DNA of 64,000 bases from Paramecium sonneborni (Eukaryota > Ciliophora > Oligohymenophorea > Peniculida > Parameciidae): NCBI GenBank assembly GCA_905182985.1, contig CAJJDN010000067.1, forward strand, positions 207,161 through 271,160, given 5' to 3'. Shown in pieces: positions 1 to 13,701 of this stretch. A program made the position numbers and the translations under genes. Numbering within the stretch: the stretch's first letter is position 1; each line of letters begins with the position of its first letter. The notes below the pieces were generated by a model that made no database searches, was not told the origin of the DNA, and saw only the letters and a program-made list of their open reading frames with translations.

Positions 1-1856
1 TACCTTTTAATAATCACCATAAAAAACATAATAATATTTTTAAATTGTTTATATGGTGTTAAGATCACTGATATTTGAATTTTAAAGTGTCTATGTTTTC
101 AAATTAATATTAGAATCAAGTTCCTTTTTTAATAATTTCATTTTTTAGCAAAATTTCAAAGTTTAGATTCTAATCATTTTGCTATAGTGTTATTCATTCA
201 AATTAATCTTCATTAAGTTTTAATAAAAATTTAATTTAGCAAGATTAGCTTATTCAATAATTTAGAAGTTAGTTTCTTATTATTCGAAAATTTGAATTAG
301 CCATTTATTCTCTTGTGATAAATTTTTAGATTTTTACTAACATTGTTGCTAAATTATATAAATATTAGCTTTCACAAAAACGAGATCAAAAAATGATATT
401 TTTGATTAATTTTATTGCAATAATAGAAAATACAATTTATATAAATTCTATTCAAAATATTTTTCTATCATGACCCTATCCTAAATCTTAATTTAATCAG
501 AATTATTTTTTTGTAAATATTTTTAATTTTATTAAATACATCTTGAAATCATTAAAACTTTCATAGTTTCATCTTTTTAGTAATAATTTACAATTTACGA
601 AATCAAAAATTTTAATTAAGTTTAATTTTTAGCATCACTCAATTTATTTGTCTCAAGTCTATTTTTTAAAGATAGTATAACATTTAATGTAAGCAAATAA
701 ACTAAAAATATTTCATTCCAACTAAATTTCGTTAATCCGGCTAATCCAATTACAAAAAGGAATATTCTTAATTTTAAAATAAAATGACTATTCAATTCAG
801 TATTATTTAGTTATATTACAGTTATCCAAAAAGACTCTATGAGTAAAATAGAATATTATAATTCAATAATTGTCGATTTAATCTTTAATATACATAAAAT
901 AATTCGAAAGAGGAATATGATAAGTTCATCCATCTATCTTGAAAAACTACCATCTATTTACATAAAATTTGTTTAGCAGTTAAACTATATATACATTACA
1001 CTCAATAAAATAGTTAAAAAGAACAAAATTAAATGACCATATTGATCCTATTTAAAAATAGCATATAGGGAGTTTAAAATTATAGGCATAGACTACACAT
1101 AATAAATGGTTTAAATAAAAAAGGAACTAATAAATTAATGAATTGAAATTTTCATTTTGATGACAATTTTAGTAATAGCTATATGAAAAAAAATGCTTAA
1201 AATAATGATGTAAGCAAAAATCAAATAGTTACTGTTTCCAAAATATATTAAAATATTTATTCTATATTTGCTGAGCATTTGTTAAATGAAGCTAATATAA
1301 TTAGAAATATTTACACATTCTAACCATTAATTAATTAAACAACTTGTATGGTATTAATTATAAAAAGAAATCGAAACCATAAAATGGTCTTTAAAGTAAT
1401 GTCAAAGGTTTCTCGCAACAGTAAAAATTAAAAATATGCAAGATAATCTCTGGTTGCTTACTGTATTCTTTTTGAAAGAGATATTTTATTTTTTTTATTC
1501 ATCTAAAAATATAAATAACTAAATCACAGTTAATAATAATAATAGAAATTAATAAAAATCATCGATGGAAATGAAACATTGTAATAAAATTAAATAAATT
1601 GGCAAGTGTATACACTTAATTTTATAATTATTTAATCATGAGTGTCTATATTAAAATAGTTTGAAAAAAACATTGATGAATAATAAAATATTATTACTGA
1701 TTAAAATGAAATGAGTTAATGACAATATAATAAAGTAAAGCTCGATTTTGATTTTGTATAGTAAATATTTAATGAGAATTTAATGTATTTAATATATATT
1801 GTAAATATAAAATTTATATTATTGAGCGGTTGAATTGCCTTTAAAAAATAAAATTA
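1..1856. other. AT-rich stretch without a recognisable gene
   Basis: Both strands are broken frequently by TGA or its complement, and no frame shows the codon texture of the neighbouring genes. No telomeric G3-4T2-3 repeat is visible, so this is not obviously a chromosome end. It may hold regulatory DNA for the cyclin gene that starts at 1857, or decayed sequence. Confidence 0.5.
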
Positions 1857-2980
1857 ATGAAATCAAAGCAATCATCTTCTAGTGTTGTTAGTGAATTAGT
1901 TTCTGATGTTAGTTCTGGAGTATCATTAAGATCAGGAAAATTACCAACAGTCACAAAATTAGAAGAGTTAGCTTCTGCAATAGAATAAAAGTCATCAGAG
2001 TCAGAGAATATAAATGAAATAGAAAATCCTGAAGAAATTCATTGTGTTTTAGAATTTAAATTAGATTTAAGTATGATTATATAGAAGAATGGAAAGACAG
2101 AGGAATTTTATAATTTAGTTCTATAAAATTATTTGGTGAAATAAAAAAAACCATAAGAATACTTATCAAAAGATGATAAGGGTTTTGATGATGAAGAGAG
2201 AATTAGGTTTTTAAATTGGTTAATTGAGATAACATATGCATATTAGATGAATTATTCAACATTCTTTATAGTTTGTTCTATTTTAGATGAATATTAAAAT
2301 AAAACTTAAAAGTAAAATTGATATTTAAGAATAATAGTATATCAAGAGATAATCTCCATTTAACTGGTGTGAGTTGTATATATTTGGCATCAAAATTCAA
2401 CGATGTAATACCATTAAGATTAGATTAGGCAATAGATATATCTCATAATAGATTAGGTCGAAGTAAGATTTTGAAAAAAGAATTAGAAATTTTTGAATGT
2501 TTGGATCATTAACTTAATTTTTCTAATGGTTTTTTATTTTTAACCTTATTATTAAGACTCTATTTAAGCAAGATTAAAGATAAAGATAATGATATCATTG
2601 AGATAGCTTATTTTACATTAAAATTATGTTGTTTTGATTATGAACTTTAGAGTAAATATTATTAAAGTGAAATATCAGCTGGTTGTTTATCGTATGCAGT
2701 AATGTTAGTAAATTCTAATAATTAAGGAAGAGTTAGTGGACATATAACTACATCATTAGTAAAAATCCATTATTAGCTTAATTAGTTAAATTTATTAAAA
2801 ATAACAAATGTTGTTAAAGATGAATAAATAGTAATTGTTGGTGAACATATTGAAGGATTAATAGACAAATATTTCACTGATAATTAATTTAGAGGGAAAA
2901 TTTAAAAATTGATAGAGTATAACTAAACATAAACTGAGTTGTTGAAATCTTATCTTGAAATTAGGAACTAAGATCCATGA
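1857..2980 (+). CDS. A/B-type cyclin
   Basis: Predicted regulatory subunit of a cyclin-dependent kinase. A Ser/Thr-rich N-terminal tail of about 90 residues precedes an N-terminal cyclin box with the RFLNWLIEITYAYQMNYS stretch, equivalent to the RAILVDWL helix of mitotic cyclins. It is followed by LTGVSCIYLASKFND, the family's LVGVTALLIASKYEE region, and by a C-terminal cyclin fold around LNFSNGFLFLTLLLRLYL. One 26-nt intron (2312-2337, GT..AG) joins the two halves of the first box. The frame ends at TGA after NQDP. The length, about 365 residues, suits a compact A/B cyclin. I see no clear destruction box. The next gene starts 52 bp downstream on the same strand. The family call is firm, the subclass is not. 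Confidence 0.85.
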
Positions 2981-3032
2981 AAAAAAAAAGAGTATTATTT
3001 CAATTATTACTAATTTTTAATAATATAAAATA

Positions 3033-6000
3033 ATGATAAATCGAGACACTGGATTCTAAGATTTGGAAAGTGGAATTCAGAGCAATAATATCTCTTCTAG
3101 ACATTTAGTTGATATCGATTAAAATAGTGCTATTGGAGGTTAATAGTTAGATCCAACACTTGAATTTTCGTAATTGTAGTAATTAGAAGCTTTACGAATG
3201 AAAAGAGATATATTTGATAATAATCACAAACATGCTATTAATTTGGGTCACAAGGCTGATGTGAATGAAGAAGATTGTCTTATTAGTAATTTAAGGTATT
3301 TAGATTTGATATTAAAGTGGTAAAAGGAGTGAACTTCAAGGTTCAATAAGTTCTATTAGTTGTAATTTAAAAAAATAAAAACCTATAACAATAAAGACTA
3401 CCTAAAACAAATCTAATAAATCTATTTAAAATACATAAAAGTTAGATTAAGATGATTTAGTAATCTCTCCTCCACTTTAAATTAATGGAACAATCAATTT
3501 GGGATTGAAATCTGATGCTAAAATTGCAAAATATTAGACATTTGTATAATAGATGGAAGAATAATAAGAACTAAATGAAAAAACAAAAAGAGCTGAGGCT
3601 CATAGAGATACAATTAAATAGTAGTCGTTAATATTAAGAGGAAAAAGCAAAGAGATGAAAACTGGGTATAGATTTGATTGAATTATAGTCTAAATGAAGT
3701 ATGGACATAAAAGGCTTTGATAATTATTAGATTGGTTTCTCGTTTTATTTAATAATTAAAAACAAAGACTGAAAGAATTAAATTTAGATTAATTACTAAA
3801 AGAATCTTTGAAGTAATATGTGATAATAGTGCAAATTTCGAATATATGTTAATAAATAGATTAATAAAATAAAAACCCAGTATTAGTTTGATAATTTTTT
3901 ACTAAATATAAAATAAAGCTCTAAAGTTACTAAATTGGATTGAAGCAATATAAATTTTTTTAGGAAAATATGTGAAAGTAATAAAACCTGATAGTTTATT
4001 AAAAATTATTTGGGATATAATATTATTGCTCTTTATTGTAGTTAATATATTTTATATTCCAATATATATTAGTTTTGATGTGAAATCATAAGGTGCATTT
4101 GAATGGGTATTTGATTTATTACCTTCTTGGATATTTATAGCTGAAATATTGTTGAATTTTAACACTGCTTATTATGATAAAGGATTGATGCACGAAGATC
4201 GTAAATAGATAATAAAGCATTATGTTAAAGGGAATTTTTTTTGGGATTTAATAGTAATAATACCATTTTTGATCTCATAATTGGATATTCCATTTGTTAG
4301 ATATACATTATTGTTAAGATTAACTAGATTATCACCATTAATGACAAGCATAGAAGAAGTTTTAAATTTAGAAGTAAGATATTGATTATTATAAATAAGG
4401 ATAATATATAGGTGATTTTGGATTTATTAAAATTAATATTTTTTCTATTATTAACAGGACATTTTTGTGGTTGTGCATGGCATTGGGTGGCAGTGATAGA
4501 ATATGAAAATTATGGTTAAGAATTGACTTGGTTAACTAAATATGCACCTGATGCAATGAATTATTATTGGTTTGATAGATACATAATTTCGTTGTATTGG
4601 AGTGTTATTACAACAGTTACAGTAGGATATGGTGATATCGTTCCAGTTACAACAGTAGAGAGAATATTTGTAATAATCGTTACTTTATTGATTTGTGGTG
4701 TTTTTGGTTATTGTCTATCAAATATAGGAAATATATTTAAATAGATATCAGATAAGAAGGCTGTTTACAAATAAAGAATAAGGGAAATAAATCAGCATAT
4801 AAGAAAGAGAGGTTTGAGTTACAATTTATAATTAAAAGTATTGATTAAATATCTATTTGTAATAGGTTAAAAAATATTTCGAATATTTCTTTAAGGTTAA
4901 ATAAGAGGAGGATTAACATGCTGAATAATTTATTGAATAACTAACAAAACATTTAAGAGAAGAAGTTTTGATTGATATTTATAGTAAAACATTAACCTAA
5001 TCACGTTTCTTAAGAGATAATTTTAGTGTTGAAACTATTCATAGATTATGTTAAATAGTTAAAGAGACCAAACTTTATCCAGAATAGTTATTATTCTAGA
5101 GAAATGATTCACCAAAAGCACTTTGGTTTGTTTTATCTGGATCAGTTGAATATGTTGCTGATCATGAAAGTAATATTTTTATTAATTCTTTTTAGATGAA
5201 GATGAACATTTTTATACTGAAACTTTTCTTAAGAAAATTACATAAGGGTATAAATATAAATTCTATGATAATTTTATAGAGCTGTTATAGGAGAACGAGA
5301 ATTCATCTCATAAACACCTTATGAATACAATGCTAGAGCTACCAAATTTACATAGTTATTAGTAATAGAGTATTGATTCATATATTTATTTATTATTAGT
5401 TATCAGCAATTCTACCTTATTCTTTAAGAGAATAATGAGGAATTCGAAAAGTATAGTATGGCTAAAGATAACTTAATATTTAATAGCAACTACAAAGCTT
5501 TTGGATAAATATGTGAAATATGTGGATGGACTCATAGATTTATTTAGTAATTTAACATAATAAGATTCTAGATGTCCATTTGTATTTCTACAACCAAATA
5601 AAAATAAAATTGCAAGTTCTTTTGCTTCTACTAAAAATAACAAAAGATTAATCTTTCCTTATCGCACCTTACCTAAATCTAACTGGAAAAATAATCTACC
5701 TGATGTTTAAGAGGCAGCTTTGGGATATATTGTTTTAAATAATATCATACCAGAAAAGTAAAATTTAAGAATATAAAAGAGAAATAAATGATGCTTATCT
5801 AATTAATCTTGGATTTGAATTGAATGATAAAGAAGAGGATCCCTAAAAAATAATTCCAAATAAAAAGAATTCCTTATTCAAAGATTAGAAAATATTGTCA
5901 TAATTCGAAAATAATTTATAATAACAACCTGCTCCATAACCTTCAATCTAGACTGTATTACCAATAGATTAAAAATCTTAAAATTAAACTGCAATCTTTC

Positions 6001-7102
6001 TCAAAGATGGTTAAAGAGCTAGTATGACAAATGTAATATATATTTTTAATAGATTATTAGGAAAGTATAATAGATTGGGATTAGGGTAGCCAATTTAGAA
6101 AAAGTCTTAATAAAATTAAACTCTAAGGTTTAGATAGAGGCAAGACTATCCAATCTATAAAAGGCAAACTTCTTTAAAATAATAATGCAGCAGGTGATTT
6201 ATTAGATGAATCATTAATTTAAGAAGAAGTTAAAATATAAAATGCAAATGTGGGATCATAAAACTATATAAGCAAACTTAAAGTAGTAAAAACTAAGCAT
6301 AGTAATAATCCAAATTCTATTGGAATTAGAAAGGTTTCGTGGTTAGAATTTGACCCCAATTAATATTCAGGTATATATTAATATTTAAAATTATAAGATA
6401 ATAAACCTAATCATTTATTTAAACAAATTAGTAAGGGGAGTGAAACAAATTTCGATCAATCACCTCCTCCATCTAATTCATAAGAAATCGATATAAAATA
6501 AAGAATAGAGGCAAGGGAAAATAGTATAATATCTAAAAAAACCAATAAGTATATTTCTATATAAATTTTAAAGTGTTGATATAAACCGAAGGAAAAAGAG
6601 AAGAAAAACTACCTAAATATTATAATTTTTTTAAGGTTCAGAAGTTGATAATAAATCTACAAAAAAAGTTGATAAAAATGTTCTAAATAATGAAGCTTAT
6701 AGTTCAAGTGTTTATACAGCTGGGGCTCCTAGTAATTCAGCTTTAATGGATTTCAATAATAAATATGAAAATAATGGGGATAATAATAGTGTTCATGTAG
6801 GACAATCTTTCGAAGGAATTTAAAAGAGAATACAAGATATTGTCAGAGTCCATTTTGAAATGGATATAGATATTGCTAAATCATCAAAAATCTATTTTCC
6901 TGACTTTAATCTTGATGTTGTTATATAAAGAATTACAGTTTATTATGAAAAATTAAAAGAAAAAAAATAAGAGTTTGATATGAGAGACATGAAAAGAACT
7001 AAAACTAATTTTACTCTTTTGGATCGTATTAGATAAGCAAAGAACACTACAATTAGGGGAAGTTTTATTGATAAAGATAAGTTCCTCTAAGATAATGATT
7101 GA
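3033..7102 (+). CDS. Voltage-gated K+ channel with cyclic-nucleotide-binding domain (EAG/CNG type)
   Basis: Six-transmembrane potassium channel subunit expected in the plasma or ciliary membrane. Visible in order are a Gln-rich N-terminus, S1, the S2-S3 stretch LLNFNTAYYDKG typical of EAG/CNG channels, an S4 with spaced Arg (RYTLLLRLTRL), the pore filter TTVTVGYGD near 4615-4640, and S6. A C-linker and a cyclic-nucleotide-binding domain follow, whose phosphate cassette reads IGEREFISQTPYEYNARAT and keeps Glu and Arg. After it comes a CEIC..H..CP cluster, then a long charged tail. About ten short introns are needed, for example 3296-3326, 3666-3688 and 4374-4399 (26 nt). The far C-terminal splicing is the least certain part. 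It is followed by a second channel gene of the same family. Confidence 0.87.
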
Positions 7103-7221
7103 GCATATCATTGATATTAAATTATCACTTTTTACATTAATTTCATTTATAAATAATCATTCAAAAAGATTATTCTAAATATGAGTGATCTGATATTTTT
7201 TATTTGATTATCAAATTATAA

Positions 7222-9838
7222 ATGTATAGCTCTTGCAGATAAGACATTAAATCTTCTAATTCAGATGGAAGAGAGACATTTTTGAATAAAAATGTTAAAA
7301 GTCTCTATGTTACTAAAAGCTCAAGATAAAGTAACTTAAAACATAGAATGATCAGCTTCTTAACAAGACAAGCAACAAAGGATTTTTAATCAAAGCTAAT
7401 CTATAAAAACCTAGCAACAAAAAATAAATATGTTAAACAATTTATAGACAAATTGTTAGCTCGCAAATTCTTTCAAATTCATTTTAAAGATTATCATTAT
7501 AGACTGTTGAATGAAAAATATTCTGCTATAATTTAAAAAGTAGATAAGAATAGTTAATTAATAAAAAACCAATTAAGTAGCTTTTGTGGTCCTTTATATC
7601 ATTGGCTTGCTAAGAAAATAAACAAACTTCCATTAATTTATCCTTAAAGTATCTATAAAACTATATGGGATGTTTTTGCAACAATTGCAAGACTTTACTT
7701 TTTATATATGATTCCAGTTGATATTTGTTGGACGGAGGAATAATTATTATTTGGCAATTATTTTATAAGTACTTTGACAATGATAATTATTTTATTCATT
7801 GATCTTTTTATCAGTTTAAATACTGTATTTTATGAAGCAGGTAAAATTGTAACTAGCAGAGTTTAAATAATAAAAAATGTTTTATGGCAATCCTTTGGTA
7901 TGGAATGGATATCAATTTTCATAGTTTTAATTTTACTTCTATATTCAATATAGACAGATACAAAAGTAGATATAAATACAAATCCTTATTATCTTATTCT
8001 TTTACTATTTTTATCGCATTATAAAAATGTATAAAATAAAGGAAAATAATATGAAATGGCTTTACATTTTACAAGACAAACGTCATCAATTTTGTAATTA
8101 TTCAAATTTATATTATTAATATTTTATGTAATCCATATATTTGGATGTTTATGGTTTTGGGTAAATTATTTATAAAATATAATAGGGAGGCCAATTTAGT
8201 GAACTTTATAGAGAAAATAGTTGGATGGATGATCGTAATTTATTAGATAAGCCTTGGAATATTTAATATTTGCAATCATTTTATTATGCTTGTGTTACTA
8301 TGTTTACAGTTGGGTATGGAGATATTACACCTAAAAGTGATGAAGAAAGAATAATAGCAATAATATTAATTATGGTTTCAAGTGTTTAGTTACCATATTC
8401 TATTAACACTGTTGGATAAGTAATTTCTGAGATTACTTCCTAATCAGATATATAAAAAAAAAATATAAGAATTCTAAATACTTATTTACATAAAAAAAGG
8501 ATTCCTAAAGCTTTCTAAGAATAAATAAGAGAATATTTAAAATAATATTGGCTTTAATAATAGGAAGAAGAAACATTAGAAGAAAAAGCTATTATAAATT
8601 AATTATCAGAAAAACTATAAGAATAGTTAATGTGGCAGGTTAATACACAAGTAATTCGAGAGATGCCTTTCTTTTCTTAATTTAGTAGACCATTTTAAAA
8701 AGCATTATCTAAAAGAATAAGTGTTGTTAATTTATTACCAGAGAATGAATTTCGTAAAGAATTAGATTAATTTGTATGTTATGTTGAAAAAGGTTAAATA
8801 TCAGTTTGTACTGAAGGTTAAAATAAAATTCAAATCAAATAAATTATGATTGGTCAAATTTTTGGTTTAAAAGGTTTTGTTTTAGGAGTTTCAGCTTAAG
8901 AAATTTATAAAAGTGTAGGCTTTACTAAATTATTAATGATTTGTAGATATGATTTCATGTAATTACTTAAAGAATTTCCAAGAGATTTTGAATTATATTG
9001 CAAGACAAGAGATGGTATATAATTTTCACAAAATATTTGGGATGAATAATGTATGTCTTGTCAATCATTACAACATTCAATAATTAACTGTCCTATGTTG
9101 CATTACATACCTTAAAAAGAATTAATAATTAAAAGACATTAATTTGATCATAAATAAACAAGAATTAAATTTTAAAGAAATAAGAGAATTTGTAATAACA
9201 CTTTAGATCTAGAAACTTTGAAAAAGATTTAAAATGAATATTACAAAAAATATCATTTTGATTTTTAAGAGAAACCACCAAATGAAAATAAAAGTTAAAT
9301 TTAAATTCCAAAGATTATAATTTAGCATTCCTCACCACCTGCACCTTCTCGCATAAATTCTTAATTTAATATTAATATTAATGATCCATTTGGTTTTAAT
9401 TAAGTACAAGGTTTAAAACATTCAATTAGCATAATAGGAAGACCTTAAAATTTAAATCAAATAGATTATGTGAGGTAAAATAATTAATAAATTATTAACT
9501 ATGATCCTGAACAAGAAAATTTAATGAATGATGCAATCGAAGATTAATTAAAATAAAGATATTAATAATTAAAAAGTTATAAAAATCTACCTCCAAAAGA
9601 TAAGGAGGCAATTTCATTTTTGATTATGAAATATAAAAATTTCAAAAAATTCGAAAAAAAAGAATTAAGAAACTTTGAATAAAAGAAATCTTATACTGAT
9701 TATTATCCGGAACATAATGATGAAAATATGATAGAAATTGCAAACTTAGGAAAAAGAAATAACATTATTTCTAAATTAATGCCTTATTTGCTCTTTCCAA
9801 ATGTATTTTTCTAAAGATTTTAAAAGAAGTTATATTGA
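7222..9838 (+). CDS. Second EAG/CNG-type K+ channel, ligand site degenerate
   Basis: Tandem relative of the preceding channel. The chosen start MYSSCRQD gives one long frame with a single 25-nt intron (8161-8185). S1-S6 are recognisable, S2-S3 reads IDLFISLNTVFYEAGKI, and the selectivity filter is TMFTVGYGDITP near 8303-8332. Polar loop sequence before the pore contains RENSWMDD. A C-linker follows (YLHKKRIPKAFQEQIREYL), then a cyclic-nucleotide-binding-like fold. Where the cassette should carry a Glu and an Arg, this protein reads IGQIFGLKGFVLGVSAQEIY, so nucleotide binding is doubtful. A CMSCQ..H..NCPM cluster and a Gln/Asn-rich tail complete it. S4 is poor in Arg compared with the upstream gene. 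It is probably a potassium channel with weakened voltage and ligand sensing. Confidence 0.85.
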
Positions 9839-9897
9839 TATATATATATATATTAAAATAATATCAAATTTAAAATTAAGCATAGTAAATAGGAATA

Positions 9898-11503
9898 TCA
9901 TTCAATACAAAGTATACAATTAATTTTAATTACATTTTCATGCTTTTCAAAGCTCTCATAATCTTAATTTAATTTAGCTATCAATTTACTAATATTTTCA
10001 TATTTACTCTATATTTTTTCATTTTTATAGCTAAAATGTTGCCATTTTAATTTTTAATTTCGAACAATTACATCTCCTATTGTAAAATAAAACTGAGGAA
10101 CTCTTTCATTTTTTTTAATTTTGAAATCATTTATAAAATCATTTCTTGTAGATGATATCCACTAAATTAAATATTCATCTTTTTCTAATTAGATTGAATG
10201 ATCATTGATTTTATCTAAGATATTCTAATATTGTTATTTCAAATCATTAAGCTTTCTTAGTAAAATAATCTTACTAATTTAATTCTAGGCAGAATAATAA
10301 TCAAAAACAAAGCGTAAATCAATATTCTCAAAATAAATTTATTTTTTGCTAAGGACATGTTCTTTGCCTTATTAAAAAGCAATAGATATGTTGTGTAATA
10401 ATTGAGAATCAAATTACTTCGATTAGAAATTTTTTTTCAACAAAAAAATTGTTGCATCTATGTTGCAATTTGCTACAGGAATTTTATACTACAAATCTTC
10501 TGGATGTATTTAAGATATATTAGTTATATCTATTGAATCAAAGTAAATTATTTTTGATAAATTAAATTTCTAAAAATCATTGAAGACTCTACTCAAATGA
10601 ATGCCACCAGTACGAACATTTTTTGGTAAGCGAGCTTTATATAGTGCATCATATTAATAATTTTAATCCTAAAGATATTTGTGCCATTTTAACATAAAAT
10701 TAGTATTTTAAACTAAAAAGATTATTATAAAAGCTTTTGATAATCTTTGTTAAAATAATTGATGTACATTTTCAGTGTATTTTTAAATTCTCTTCTTAAA
10801 TTACAAAGGCAAAATGCATTATCACAATATTCTTAATTGTTTAATCCTAAACTGTTACCACAATTAGTTATTTCATTCTAATTCTCCCAAAATGAGCAGG
10901 ATCTTTTTAAGGCAAAATCTAATTTTTTGATAATTTTTTACTTTCAAATTAAATAATTAAAATTTTATCATAATCATTATCTTTTTAAACTGAAGTTTTG
11001 AATAAACATTTTAAACTTGCTCCTTCTTATAATTGAGGAAAATGTTTATTTTAATAACAGATTTAAACAACATGATCAAGGCTTTTTTATTTTTTAAGCA
11101 ATGGTTTAGCAAATAATTATCTTGTCTACAATTTTATTTAACTAATATTAGTTTAATTAGGTAGTGAAGGTAATATTTATTTTTATGATTTTAACATCTT
11201 AAAATTTGCTAAATATCTCTAAGAAATTGAGCTTTCATTTTTTTACAAATAAGGATCGTCTGTAGTATTAATTTGATTTTCAAAAGTAATTCTTCTTTAT
11301 GAAACTATTAATTTTGCAGAATTAGTTATTAATATAGTGTTTTCAAAATCAGATGTTTAATTATTTTTTTCTTACCTTTCTTTAATTCTCCTTTCAGCTG
11401 GACTGAGATATTGGTTTTTTTTTAATTCAAACAATCCTTTATATTTATTCATATTTGATTGTTTTGGAAAATATAAAGTACTTGTTATTAAAGGATTTTG
11501 CAT
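9898..11503 (-). CDS. Hypothetical protein with a Cys cluster
   Basis: Not recognised. The frame opens with MQNPLITSTLYFPKQSN. About 190 residues of basic, low-complexity N-terminus lead to a Cys cluster, CGNSLGLNNQEYCDNAFCLC. A hydrophobic stretch (AFIIIFLVQ) and an alpha/beta-looking C-terminal domain with KARLPKNVRTGGIHLSRVF follow. Two introns of 23 nt each are needed to keep the frame: GTAAAAAATTATC..TTAG before the cluster and GTACATC..AAAG after it. The C-terminal 150 residues are charged and probably helical. It converges with the K+ channel gene, with 59 bp between the stops. Ciliate-specific or too diverged to name by eye. Confidence 0.6.
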
Positions 11504-12008
11504 TAAATATAAAAACTATTTTTGTTAAATGATAAAATAATCAAAAAAATTAAGACAAATAAATAAATGGATTAAATTATAATTGAGTTTTCACATTTTC
11601 TCTTTATTTTATATGCTTTAAGTTTTCAACAAAATAACATCTTATTCACACAAAAATGTAGAGCCTCATAAAATCTGATTTTTTTAAAATTTTATTTCTT
11701 TAATTTCAATCTTAAAAATACGAGAAATATATTTAAAGAACAATTAGTCAATAAAATTCTTATATTTTTATTGTCTAAATAGTCCAATTCTTTGAAAATA
11801 TATTTATAAATTTATAATGAAGGCTATTTCAAGTTTTCAAGATCAAGAAATTACTTATCTAACTAAAAAAAACCTCTAAAAAGTAAGTCTGATTAATGGT
11901 TCTTTTAATAAAATTGAAAAAGTCGATTTTGATTCAAAATTTCAGATAATTTAAATATTTGTTTAAGAAATAAACTTTTTAGAAATATTTTAAAAAAAAT
12001 ATATAATT

Positions 12009-12184
12009 ATGGGTTGTTATTAATCCAAGAAAGTTCTAAAAGAATCTTCTATTTCAATAAAAGAGAAGGTTGCCCAATAATATGATCCAAATAGTATGAT
12101 ATGAATTTAAAGTTAGAAAAAGAGACACAATATTTAGTTATTATAAATGGAATTCTTTTTGACGCTCTTAATCCTGATGAGTGA
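12009..12184 (+). CDS. Small possible N-myristoylated protein
   Basis: Short candidate gene. It starts MGCYQSKKVLKESS: Gly2 followed by Cys3 and downstream Lys fits dual myristoylation and palmitoylation, suggesting membrane attachment. A 26-nt intron (12069-12094) keeps the frame open to NGILFDALNPDE and a TGA, giving about 48 residues. The donor is GTTG rather than the common GTA, which weakens the model. It could be the first exon of a longer gene. A second short open stretch (12411-12548, starting MANLFHRI; an alternative frame encodes YCNCLKKTKDKFQTIQKL) lies 230 bp downstream and might be a remnant or another exon. Confidence 0.35.
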
Positions 12185-12639
12185 TACTTTTTTTACTTCT
12201 TTTGTAAAACCTACATAAGGTATATGAATGATTATTTACCATATTTAAGATAAAAAAATATTATAGTCATATAAACTATGCAACTTCAATATATTTAATA
12301 AAGACCAACAATATTATCTATATACTTACTTGTGAGTTATATAGATATATATTATGCTCTTATATATTTTGATTATCATTTACTTTAATGTTTATTTTTC
12401 TTCTCTCAACATGGCCAATTTGTTTCATAGGATAAAAGTAAACTTTATTGTAATTGTTTAAAGAAAACTAAGGATAAATTTTAAACTATTTAGAAACTTA
12501 TTTAATAGGAATTAGAGATGCAAAATTTTTAATGTGAATGAAAACTGACTATTATTAGGAACAAATAAAATTATATGACATTTGTTTATTTTAATCCATT
12601 TGTTTAATTAATTAATATATTTTTATTTTTATTTGTTAT

Positions 12640-13385
12640 GAATTTCTGAAAATCAAAATTTAATTGAAATATGTCAATACAAAAGATAAAAAGAATTGTA
12701 ATTAGATAAATAAAAGAAAATTTGGTCTAATATAGATTAAATTTTATTTGATAATATTCTACATTTATATCTAATAACTAAACTTGATTTAAAAAGAATT
12801 AAAGTATATGATGAATAAAAATTCCATTGATTGTAAATATTGAATGAAGAAAATAAATATGAAATAAATATGAAATTTTTTTAATTAATAATTATTATAT
12901 AATAATGAATATGAATTAAACAAAATTGGATTGCTATAATAAAACTCAAACAGCAGGAAGTGTAGCTAAAGGAGCAAATACTTTTGTTTCTGGAACATTA
13001 ATGTCAAATTGGCATGAAGAAGCATAATTAAAAGAGGATACTGGTTTTGGAAGAGCCCCTGTTCCTTAACATATAAAAAAGAAGCATGCTGATTTGATGT
13101 TAAAACCTCCCGAAGAAATTTCTCTTTATAAAGAACAAGTAAATTAGCTAGATACAACAACTCGTTTATTTGGTAAAATATAACCTGATATTCCAAAACC
13201 AGCTTCCTAAAAGTAATAATTATATATATAAAAAGCGTTGGAGGCAATATAAATAGGGCTGATTTAATACCTAAAGTTGGAAAGAAAGCCTAATTAATAG
13301 AATAATAATATTTATAATAAATTTAGACAGAATTAGACTCTCGTGAGGCAGACAGTTTCAGTTAAACATAATAGAGATATTTTGA
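12640..13385. repeat. Gap-flanking direct duplicate, left copy
   Basis: 746 bp repeated without visible difference at 13702-14447 on the other side of the N run. Most likely two contig ends that were not merged. Confidence 0.85.
12905..13385 (+). CDS. Partial copy of the gene at 13967 (contig-end duplicate)
   Basis: Identical to 13967-14447, offset 1062, then cut by the run of N at 13386. It encodes the N-terminal part only (LDCYNKTQTAGSVAKG to about DSREADSFS). Treat it as an assembly duplicate, not a second gene. Confidence 0.8.
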
Positions 13386-13701
13386 NNNNNNNNNNNNNNN
13401 NNNNNNNNNNNNNNNNNNNNNNNNNNNNNNNNNNNNNNNNNNNNNNNNNNNNNNNNNNNNNNNNNNNNNNNNNNNNNNNNNNNNNNNNNNNNNNNNNNNN
13501 NNNNNNNNNNNNNNNNNNNNNNNNNNNNNNNNNNNNNNNNNNNNNNNNNNNNNNNNNNNNNNNNNNNNNNNNNNNNNNNNNNNNNNNNNNNNNNNNNNNN
13601 NNNNNNNNNNNNNNNNNNNNNNNNNNNNNNNNNNNNNNNNNNNNNNNNNNNNNNNNNNNNNNNNNNNNNNNNNNNNNNNNNNNNNNNNNNNNNNNNNNNN
13701 N
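13386..13701. other. Assembly gap (316 N)
   Basis: Run of N between two identical 746-bp sequences. The gap is probably not real, because the flanks overlap perfectly. Confidence 0.95.

Noticed and set aside
12966..13247. Minus-strand 93-residue frame, repeated at 14028-14309
   Set aside because: Antisense of the axonemal-candidate gene. It appears twice only because of the contig-end duplicate.
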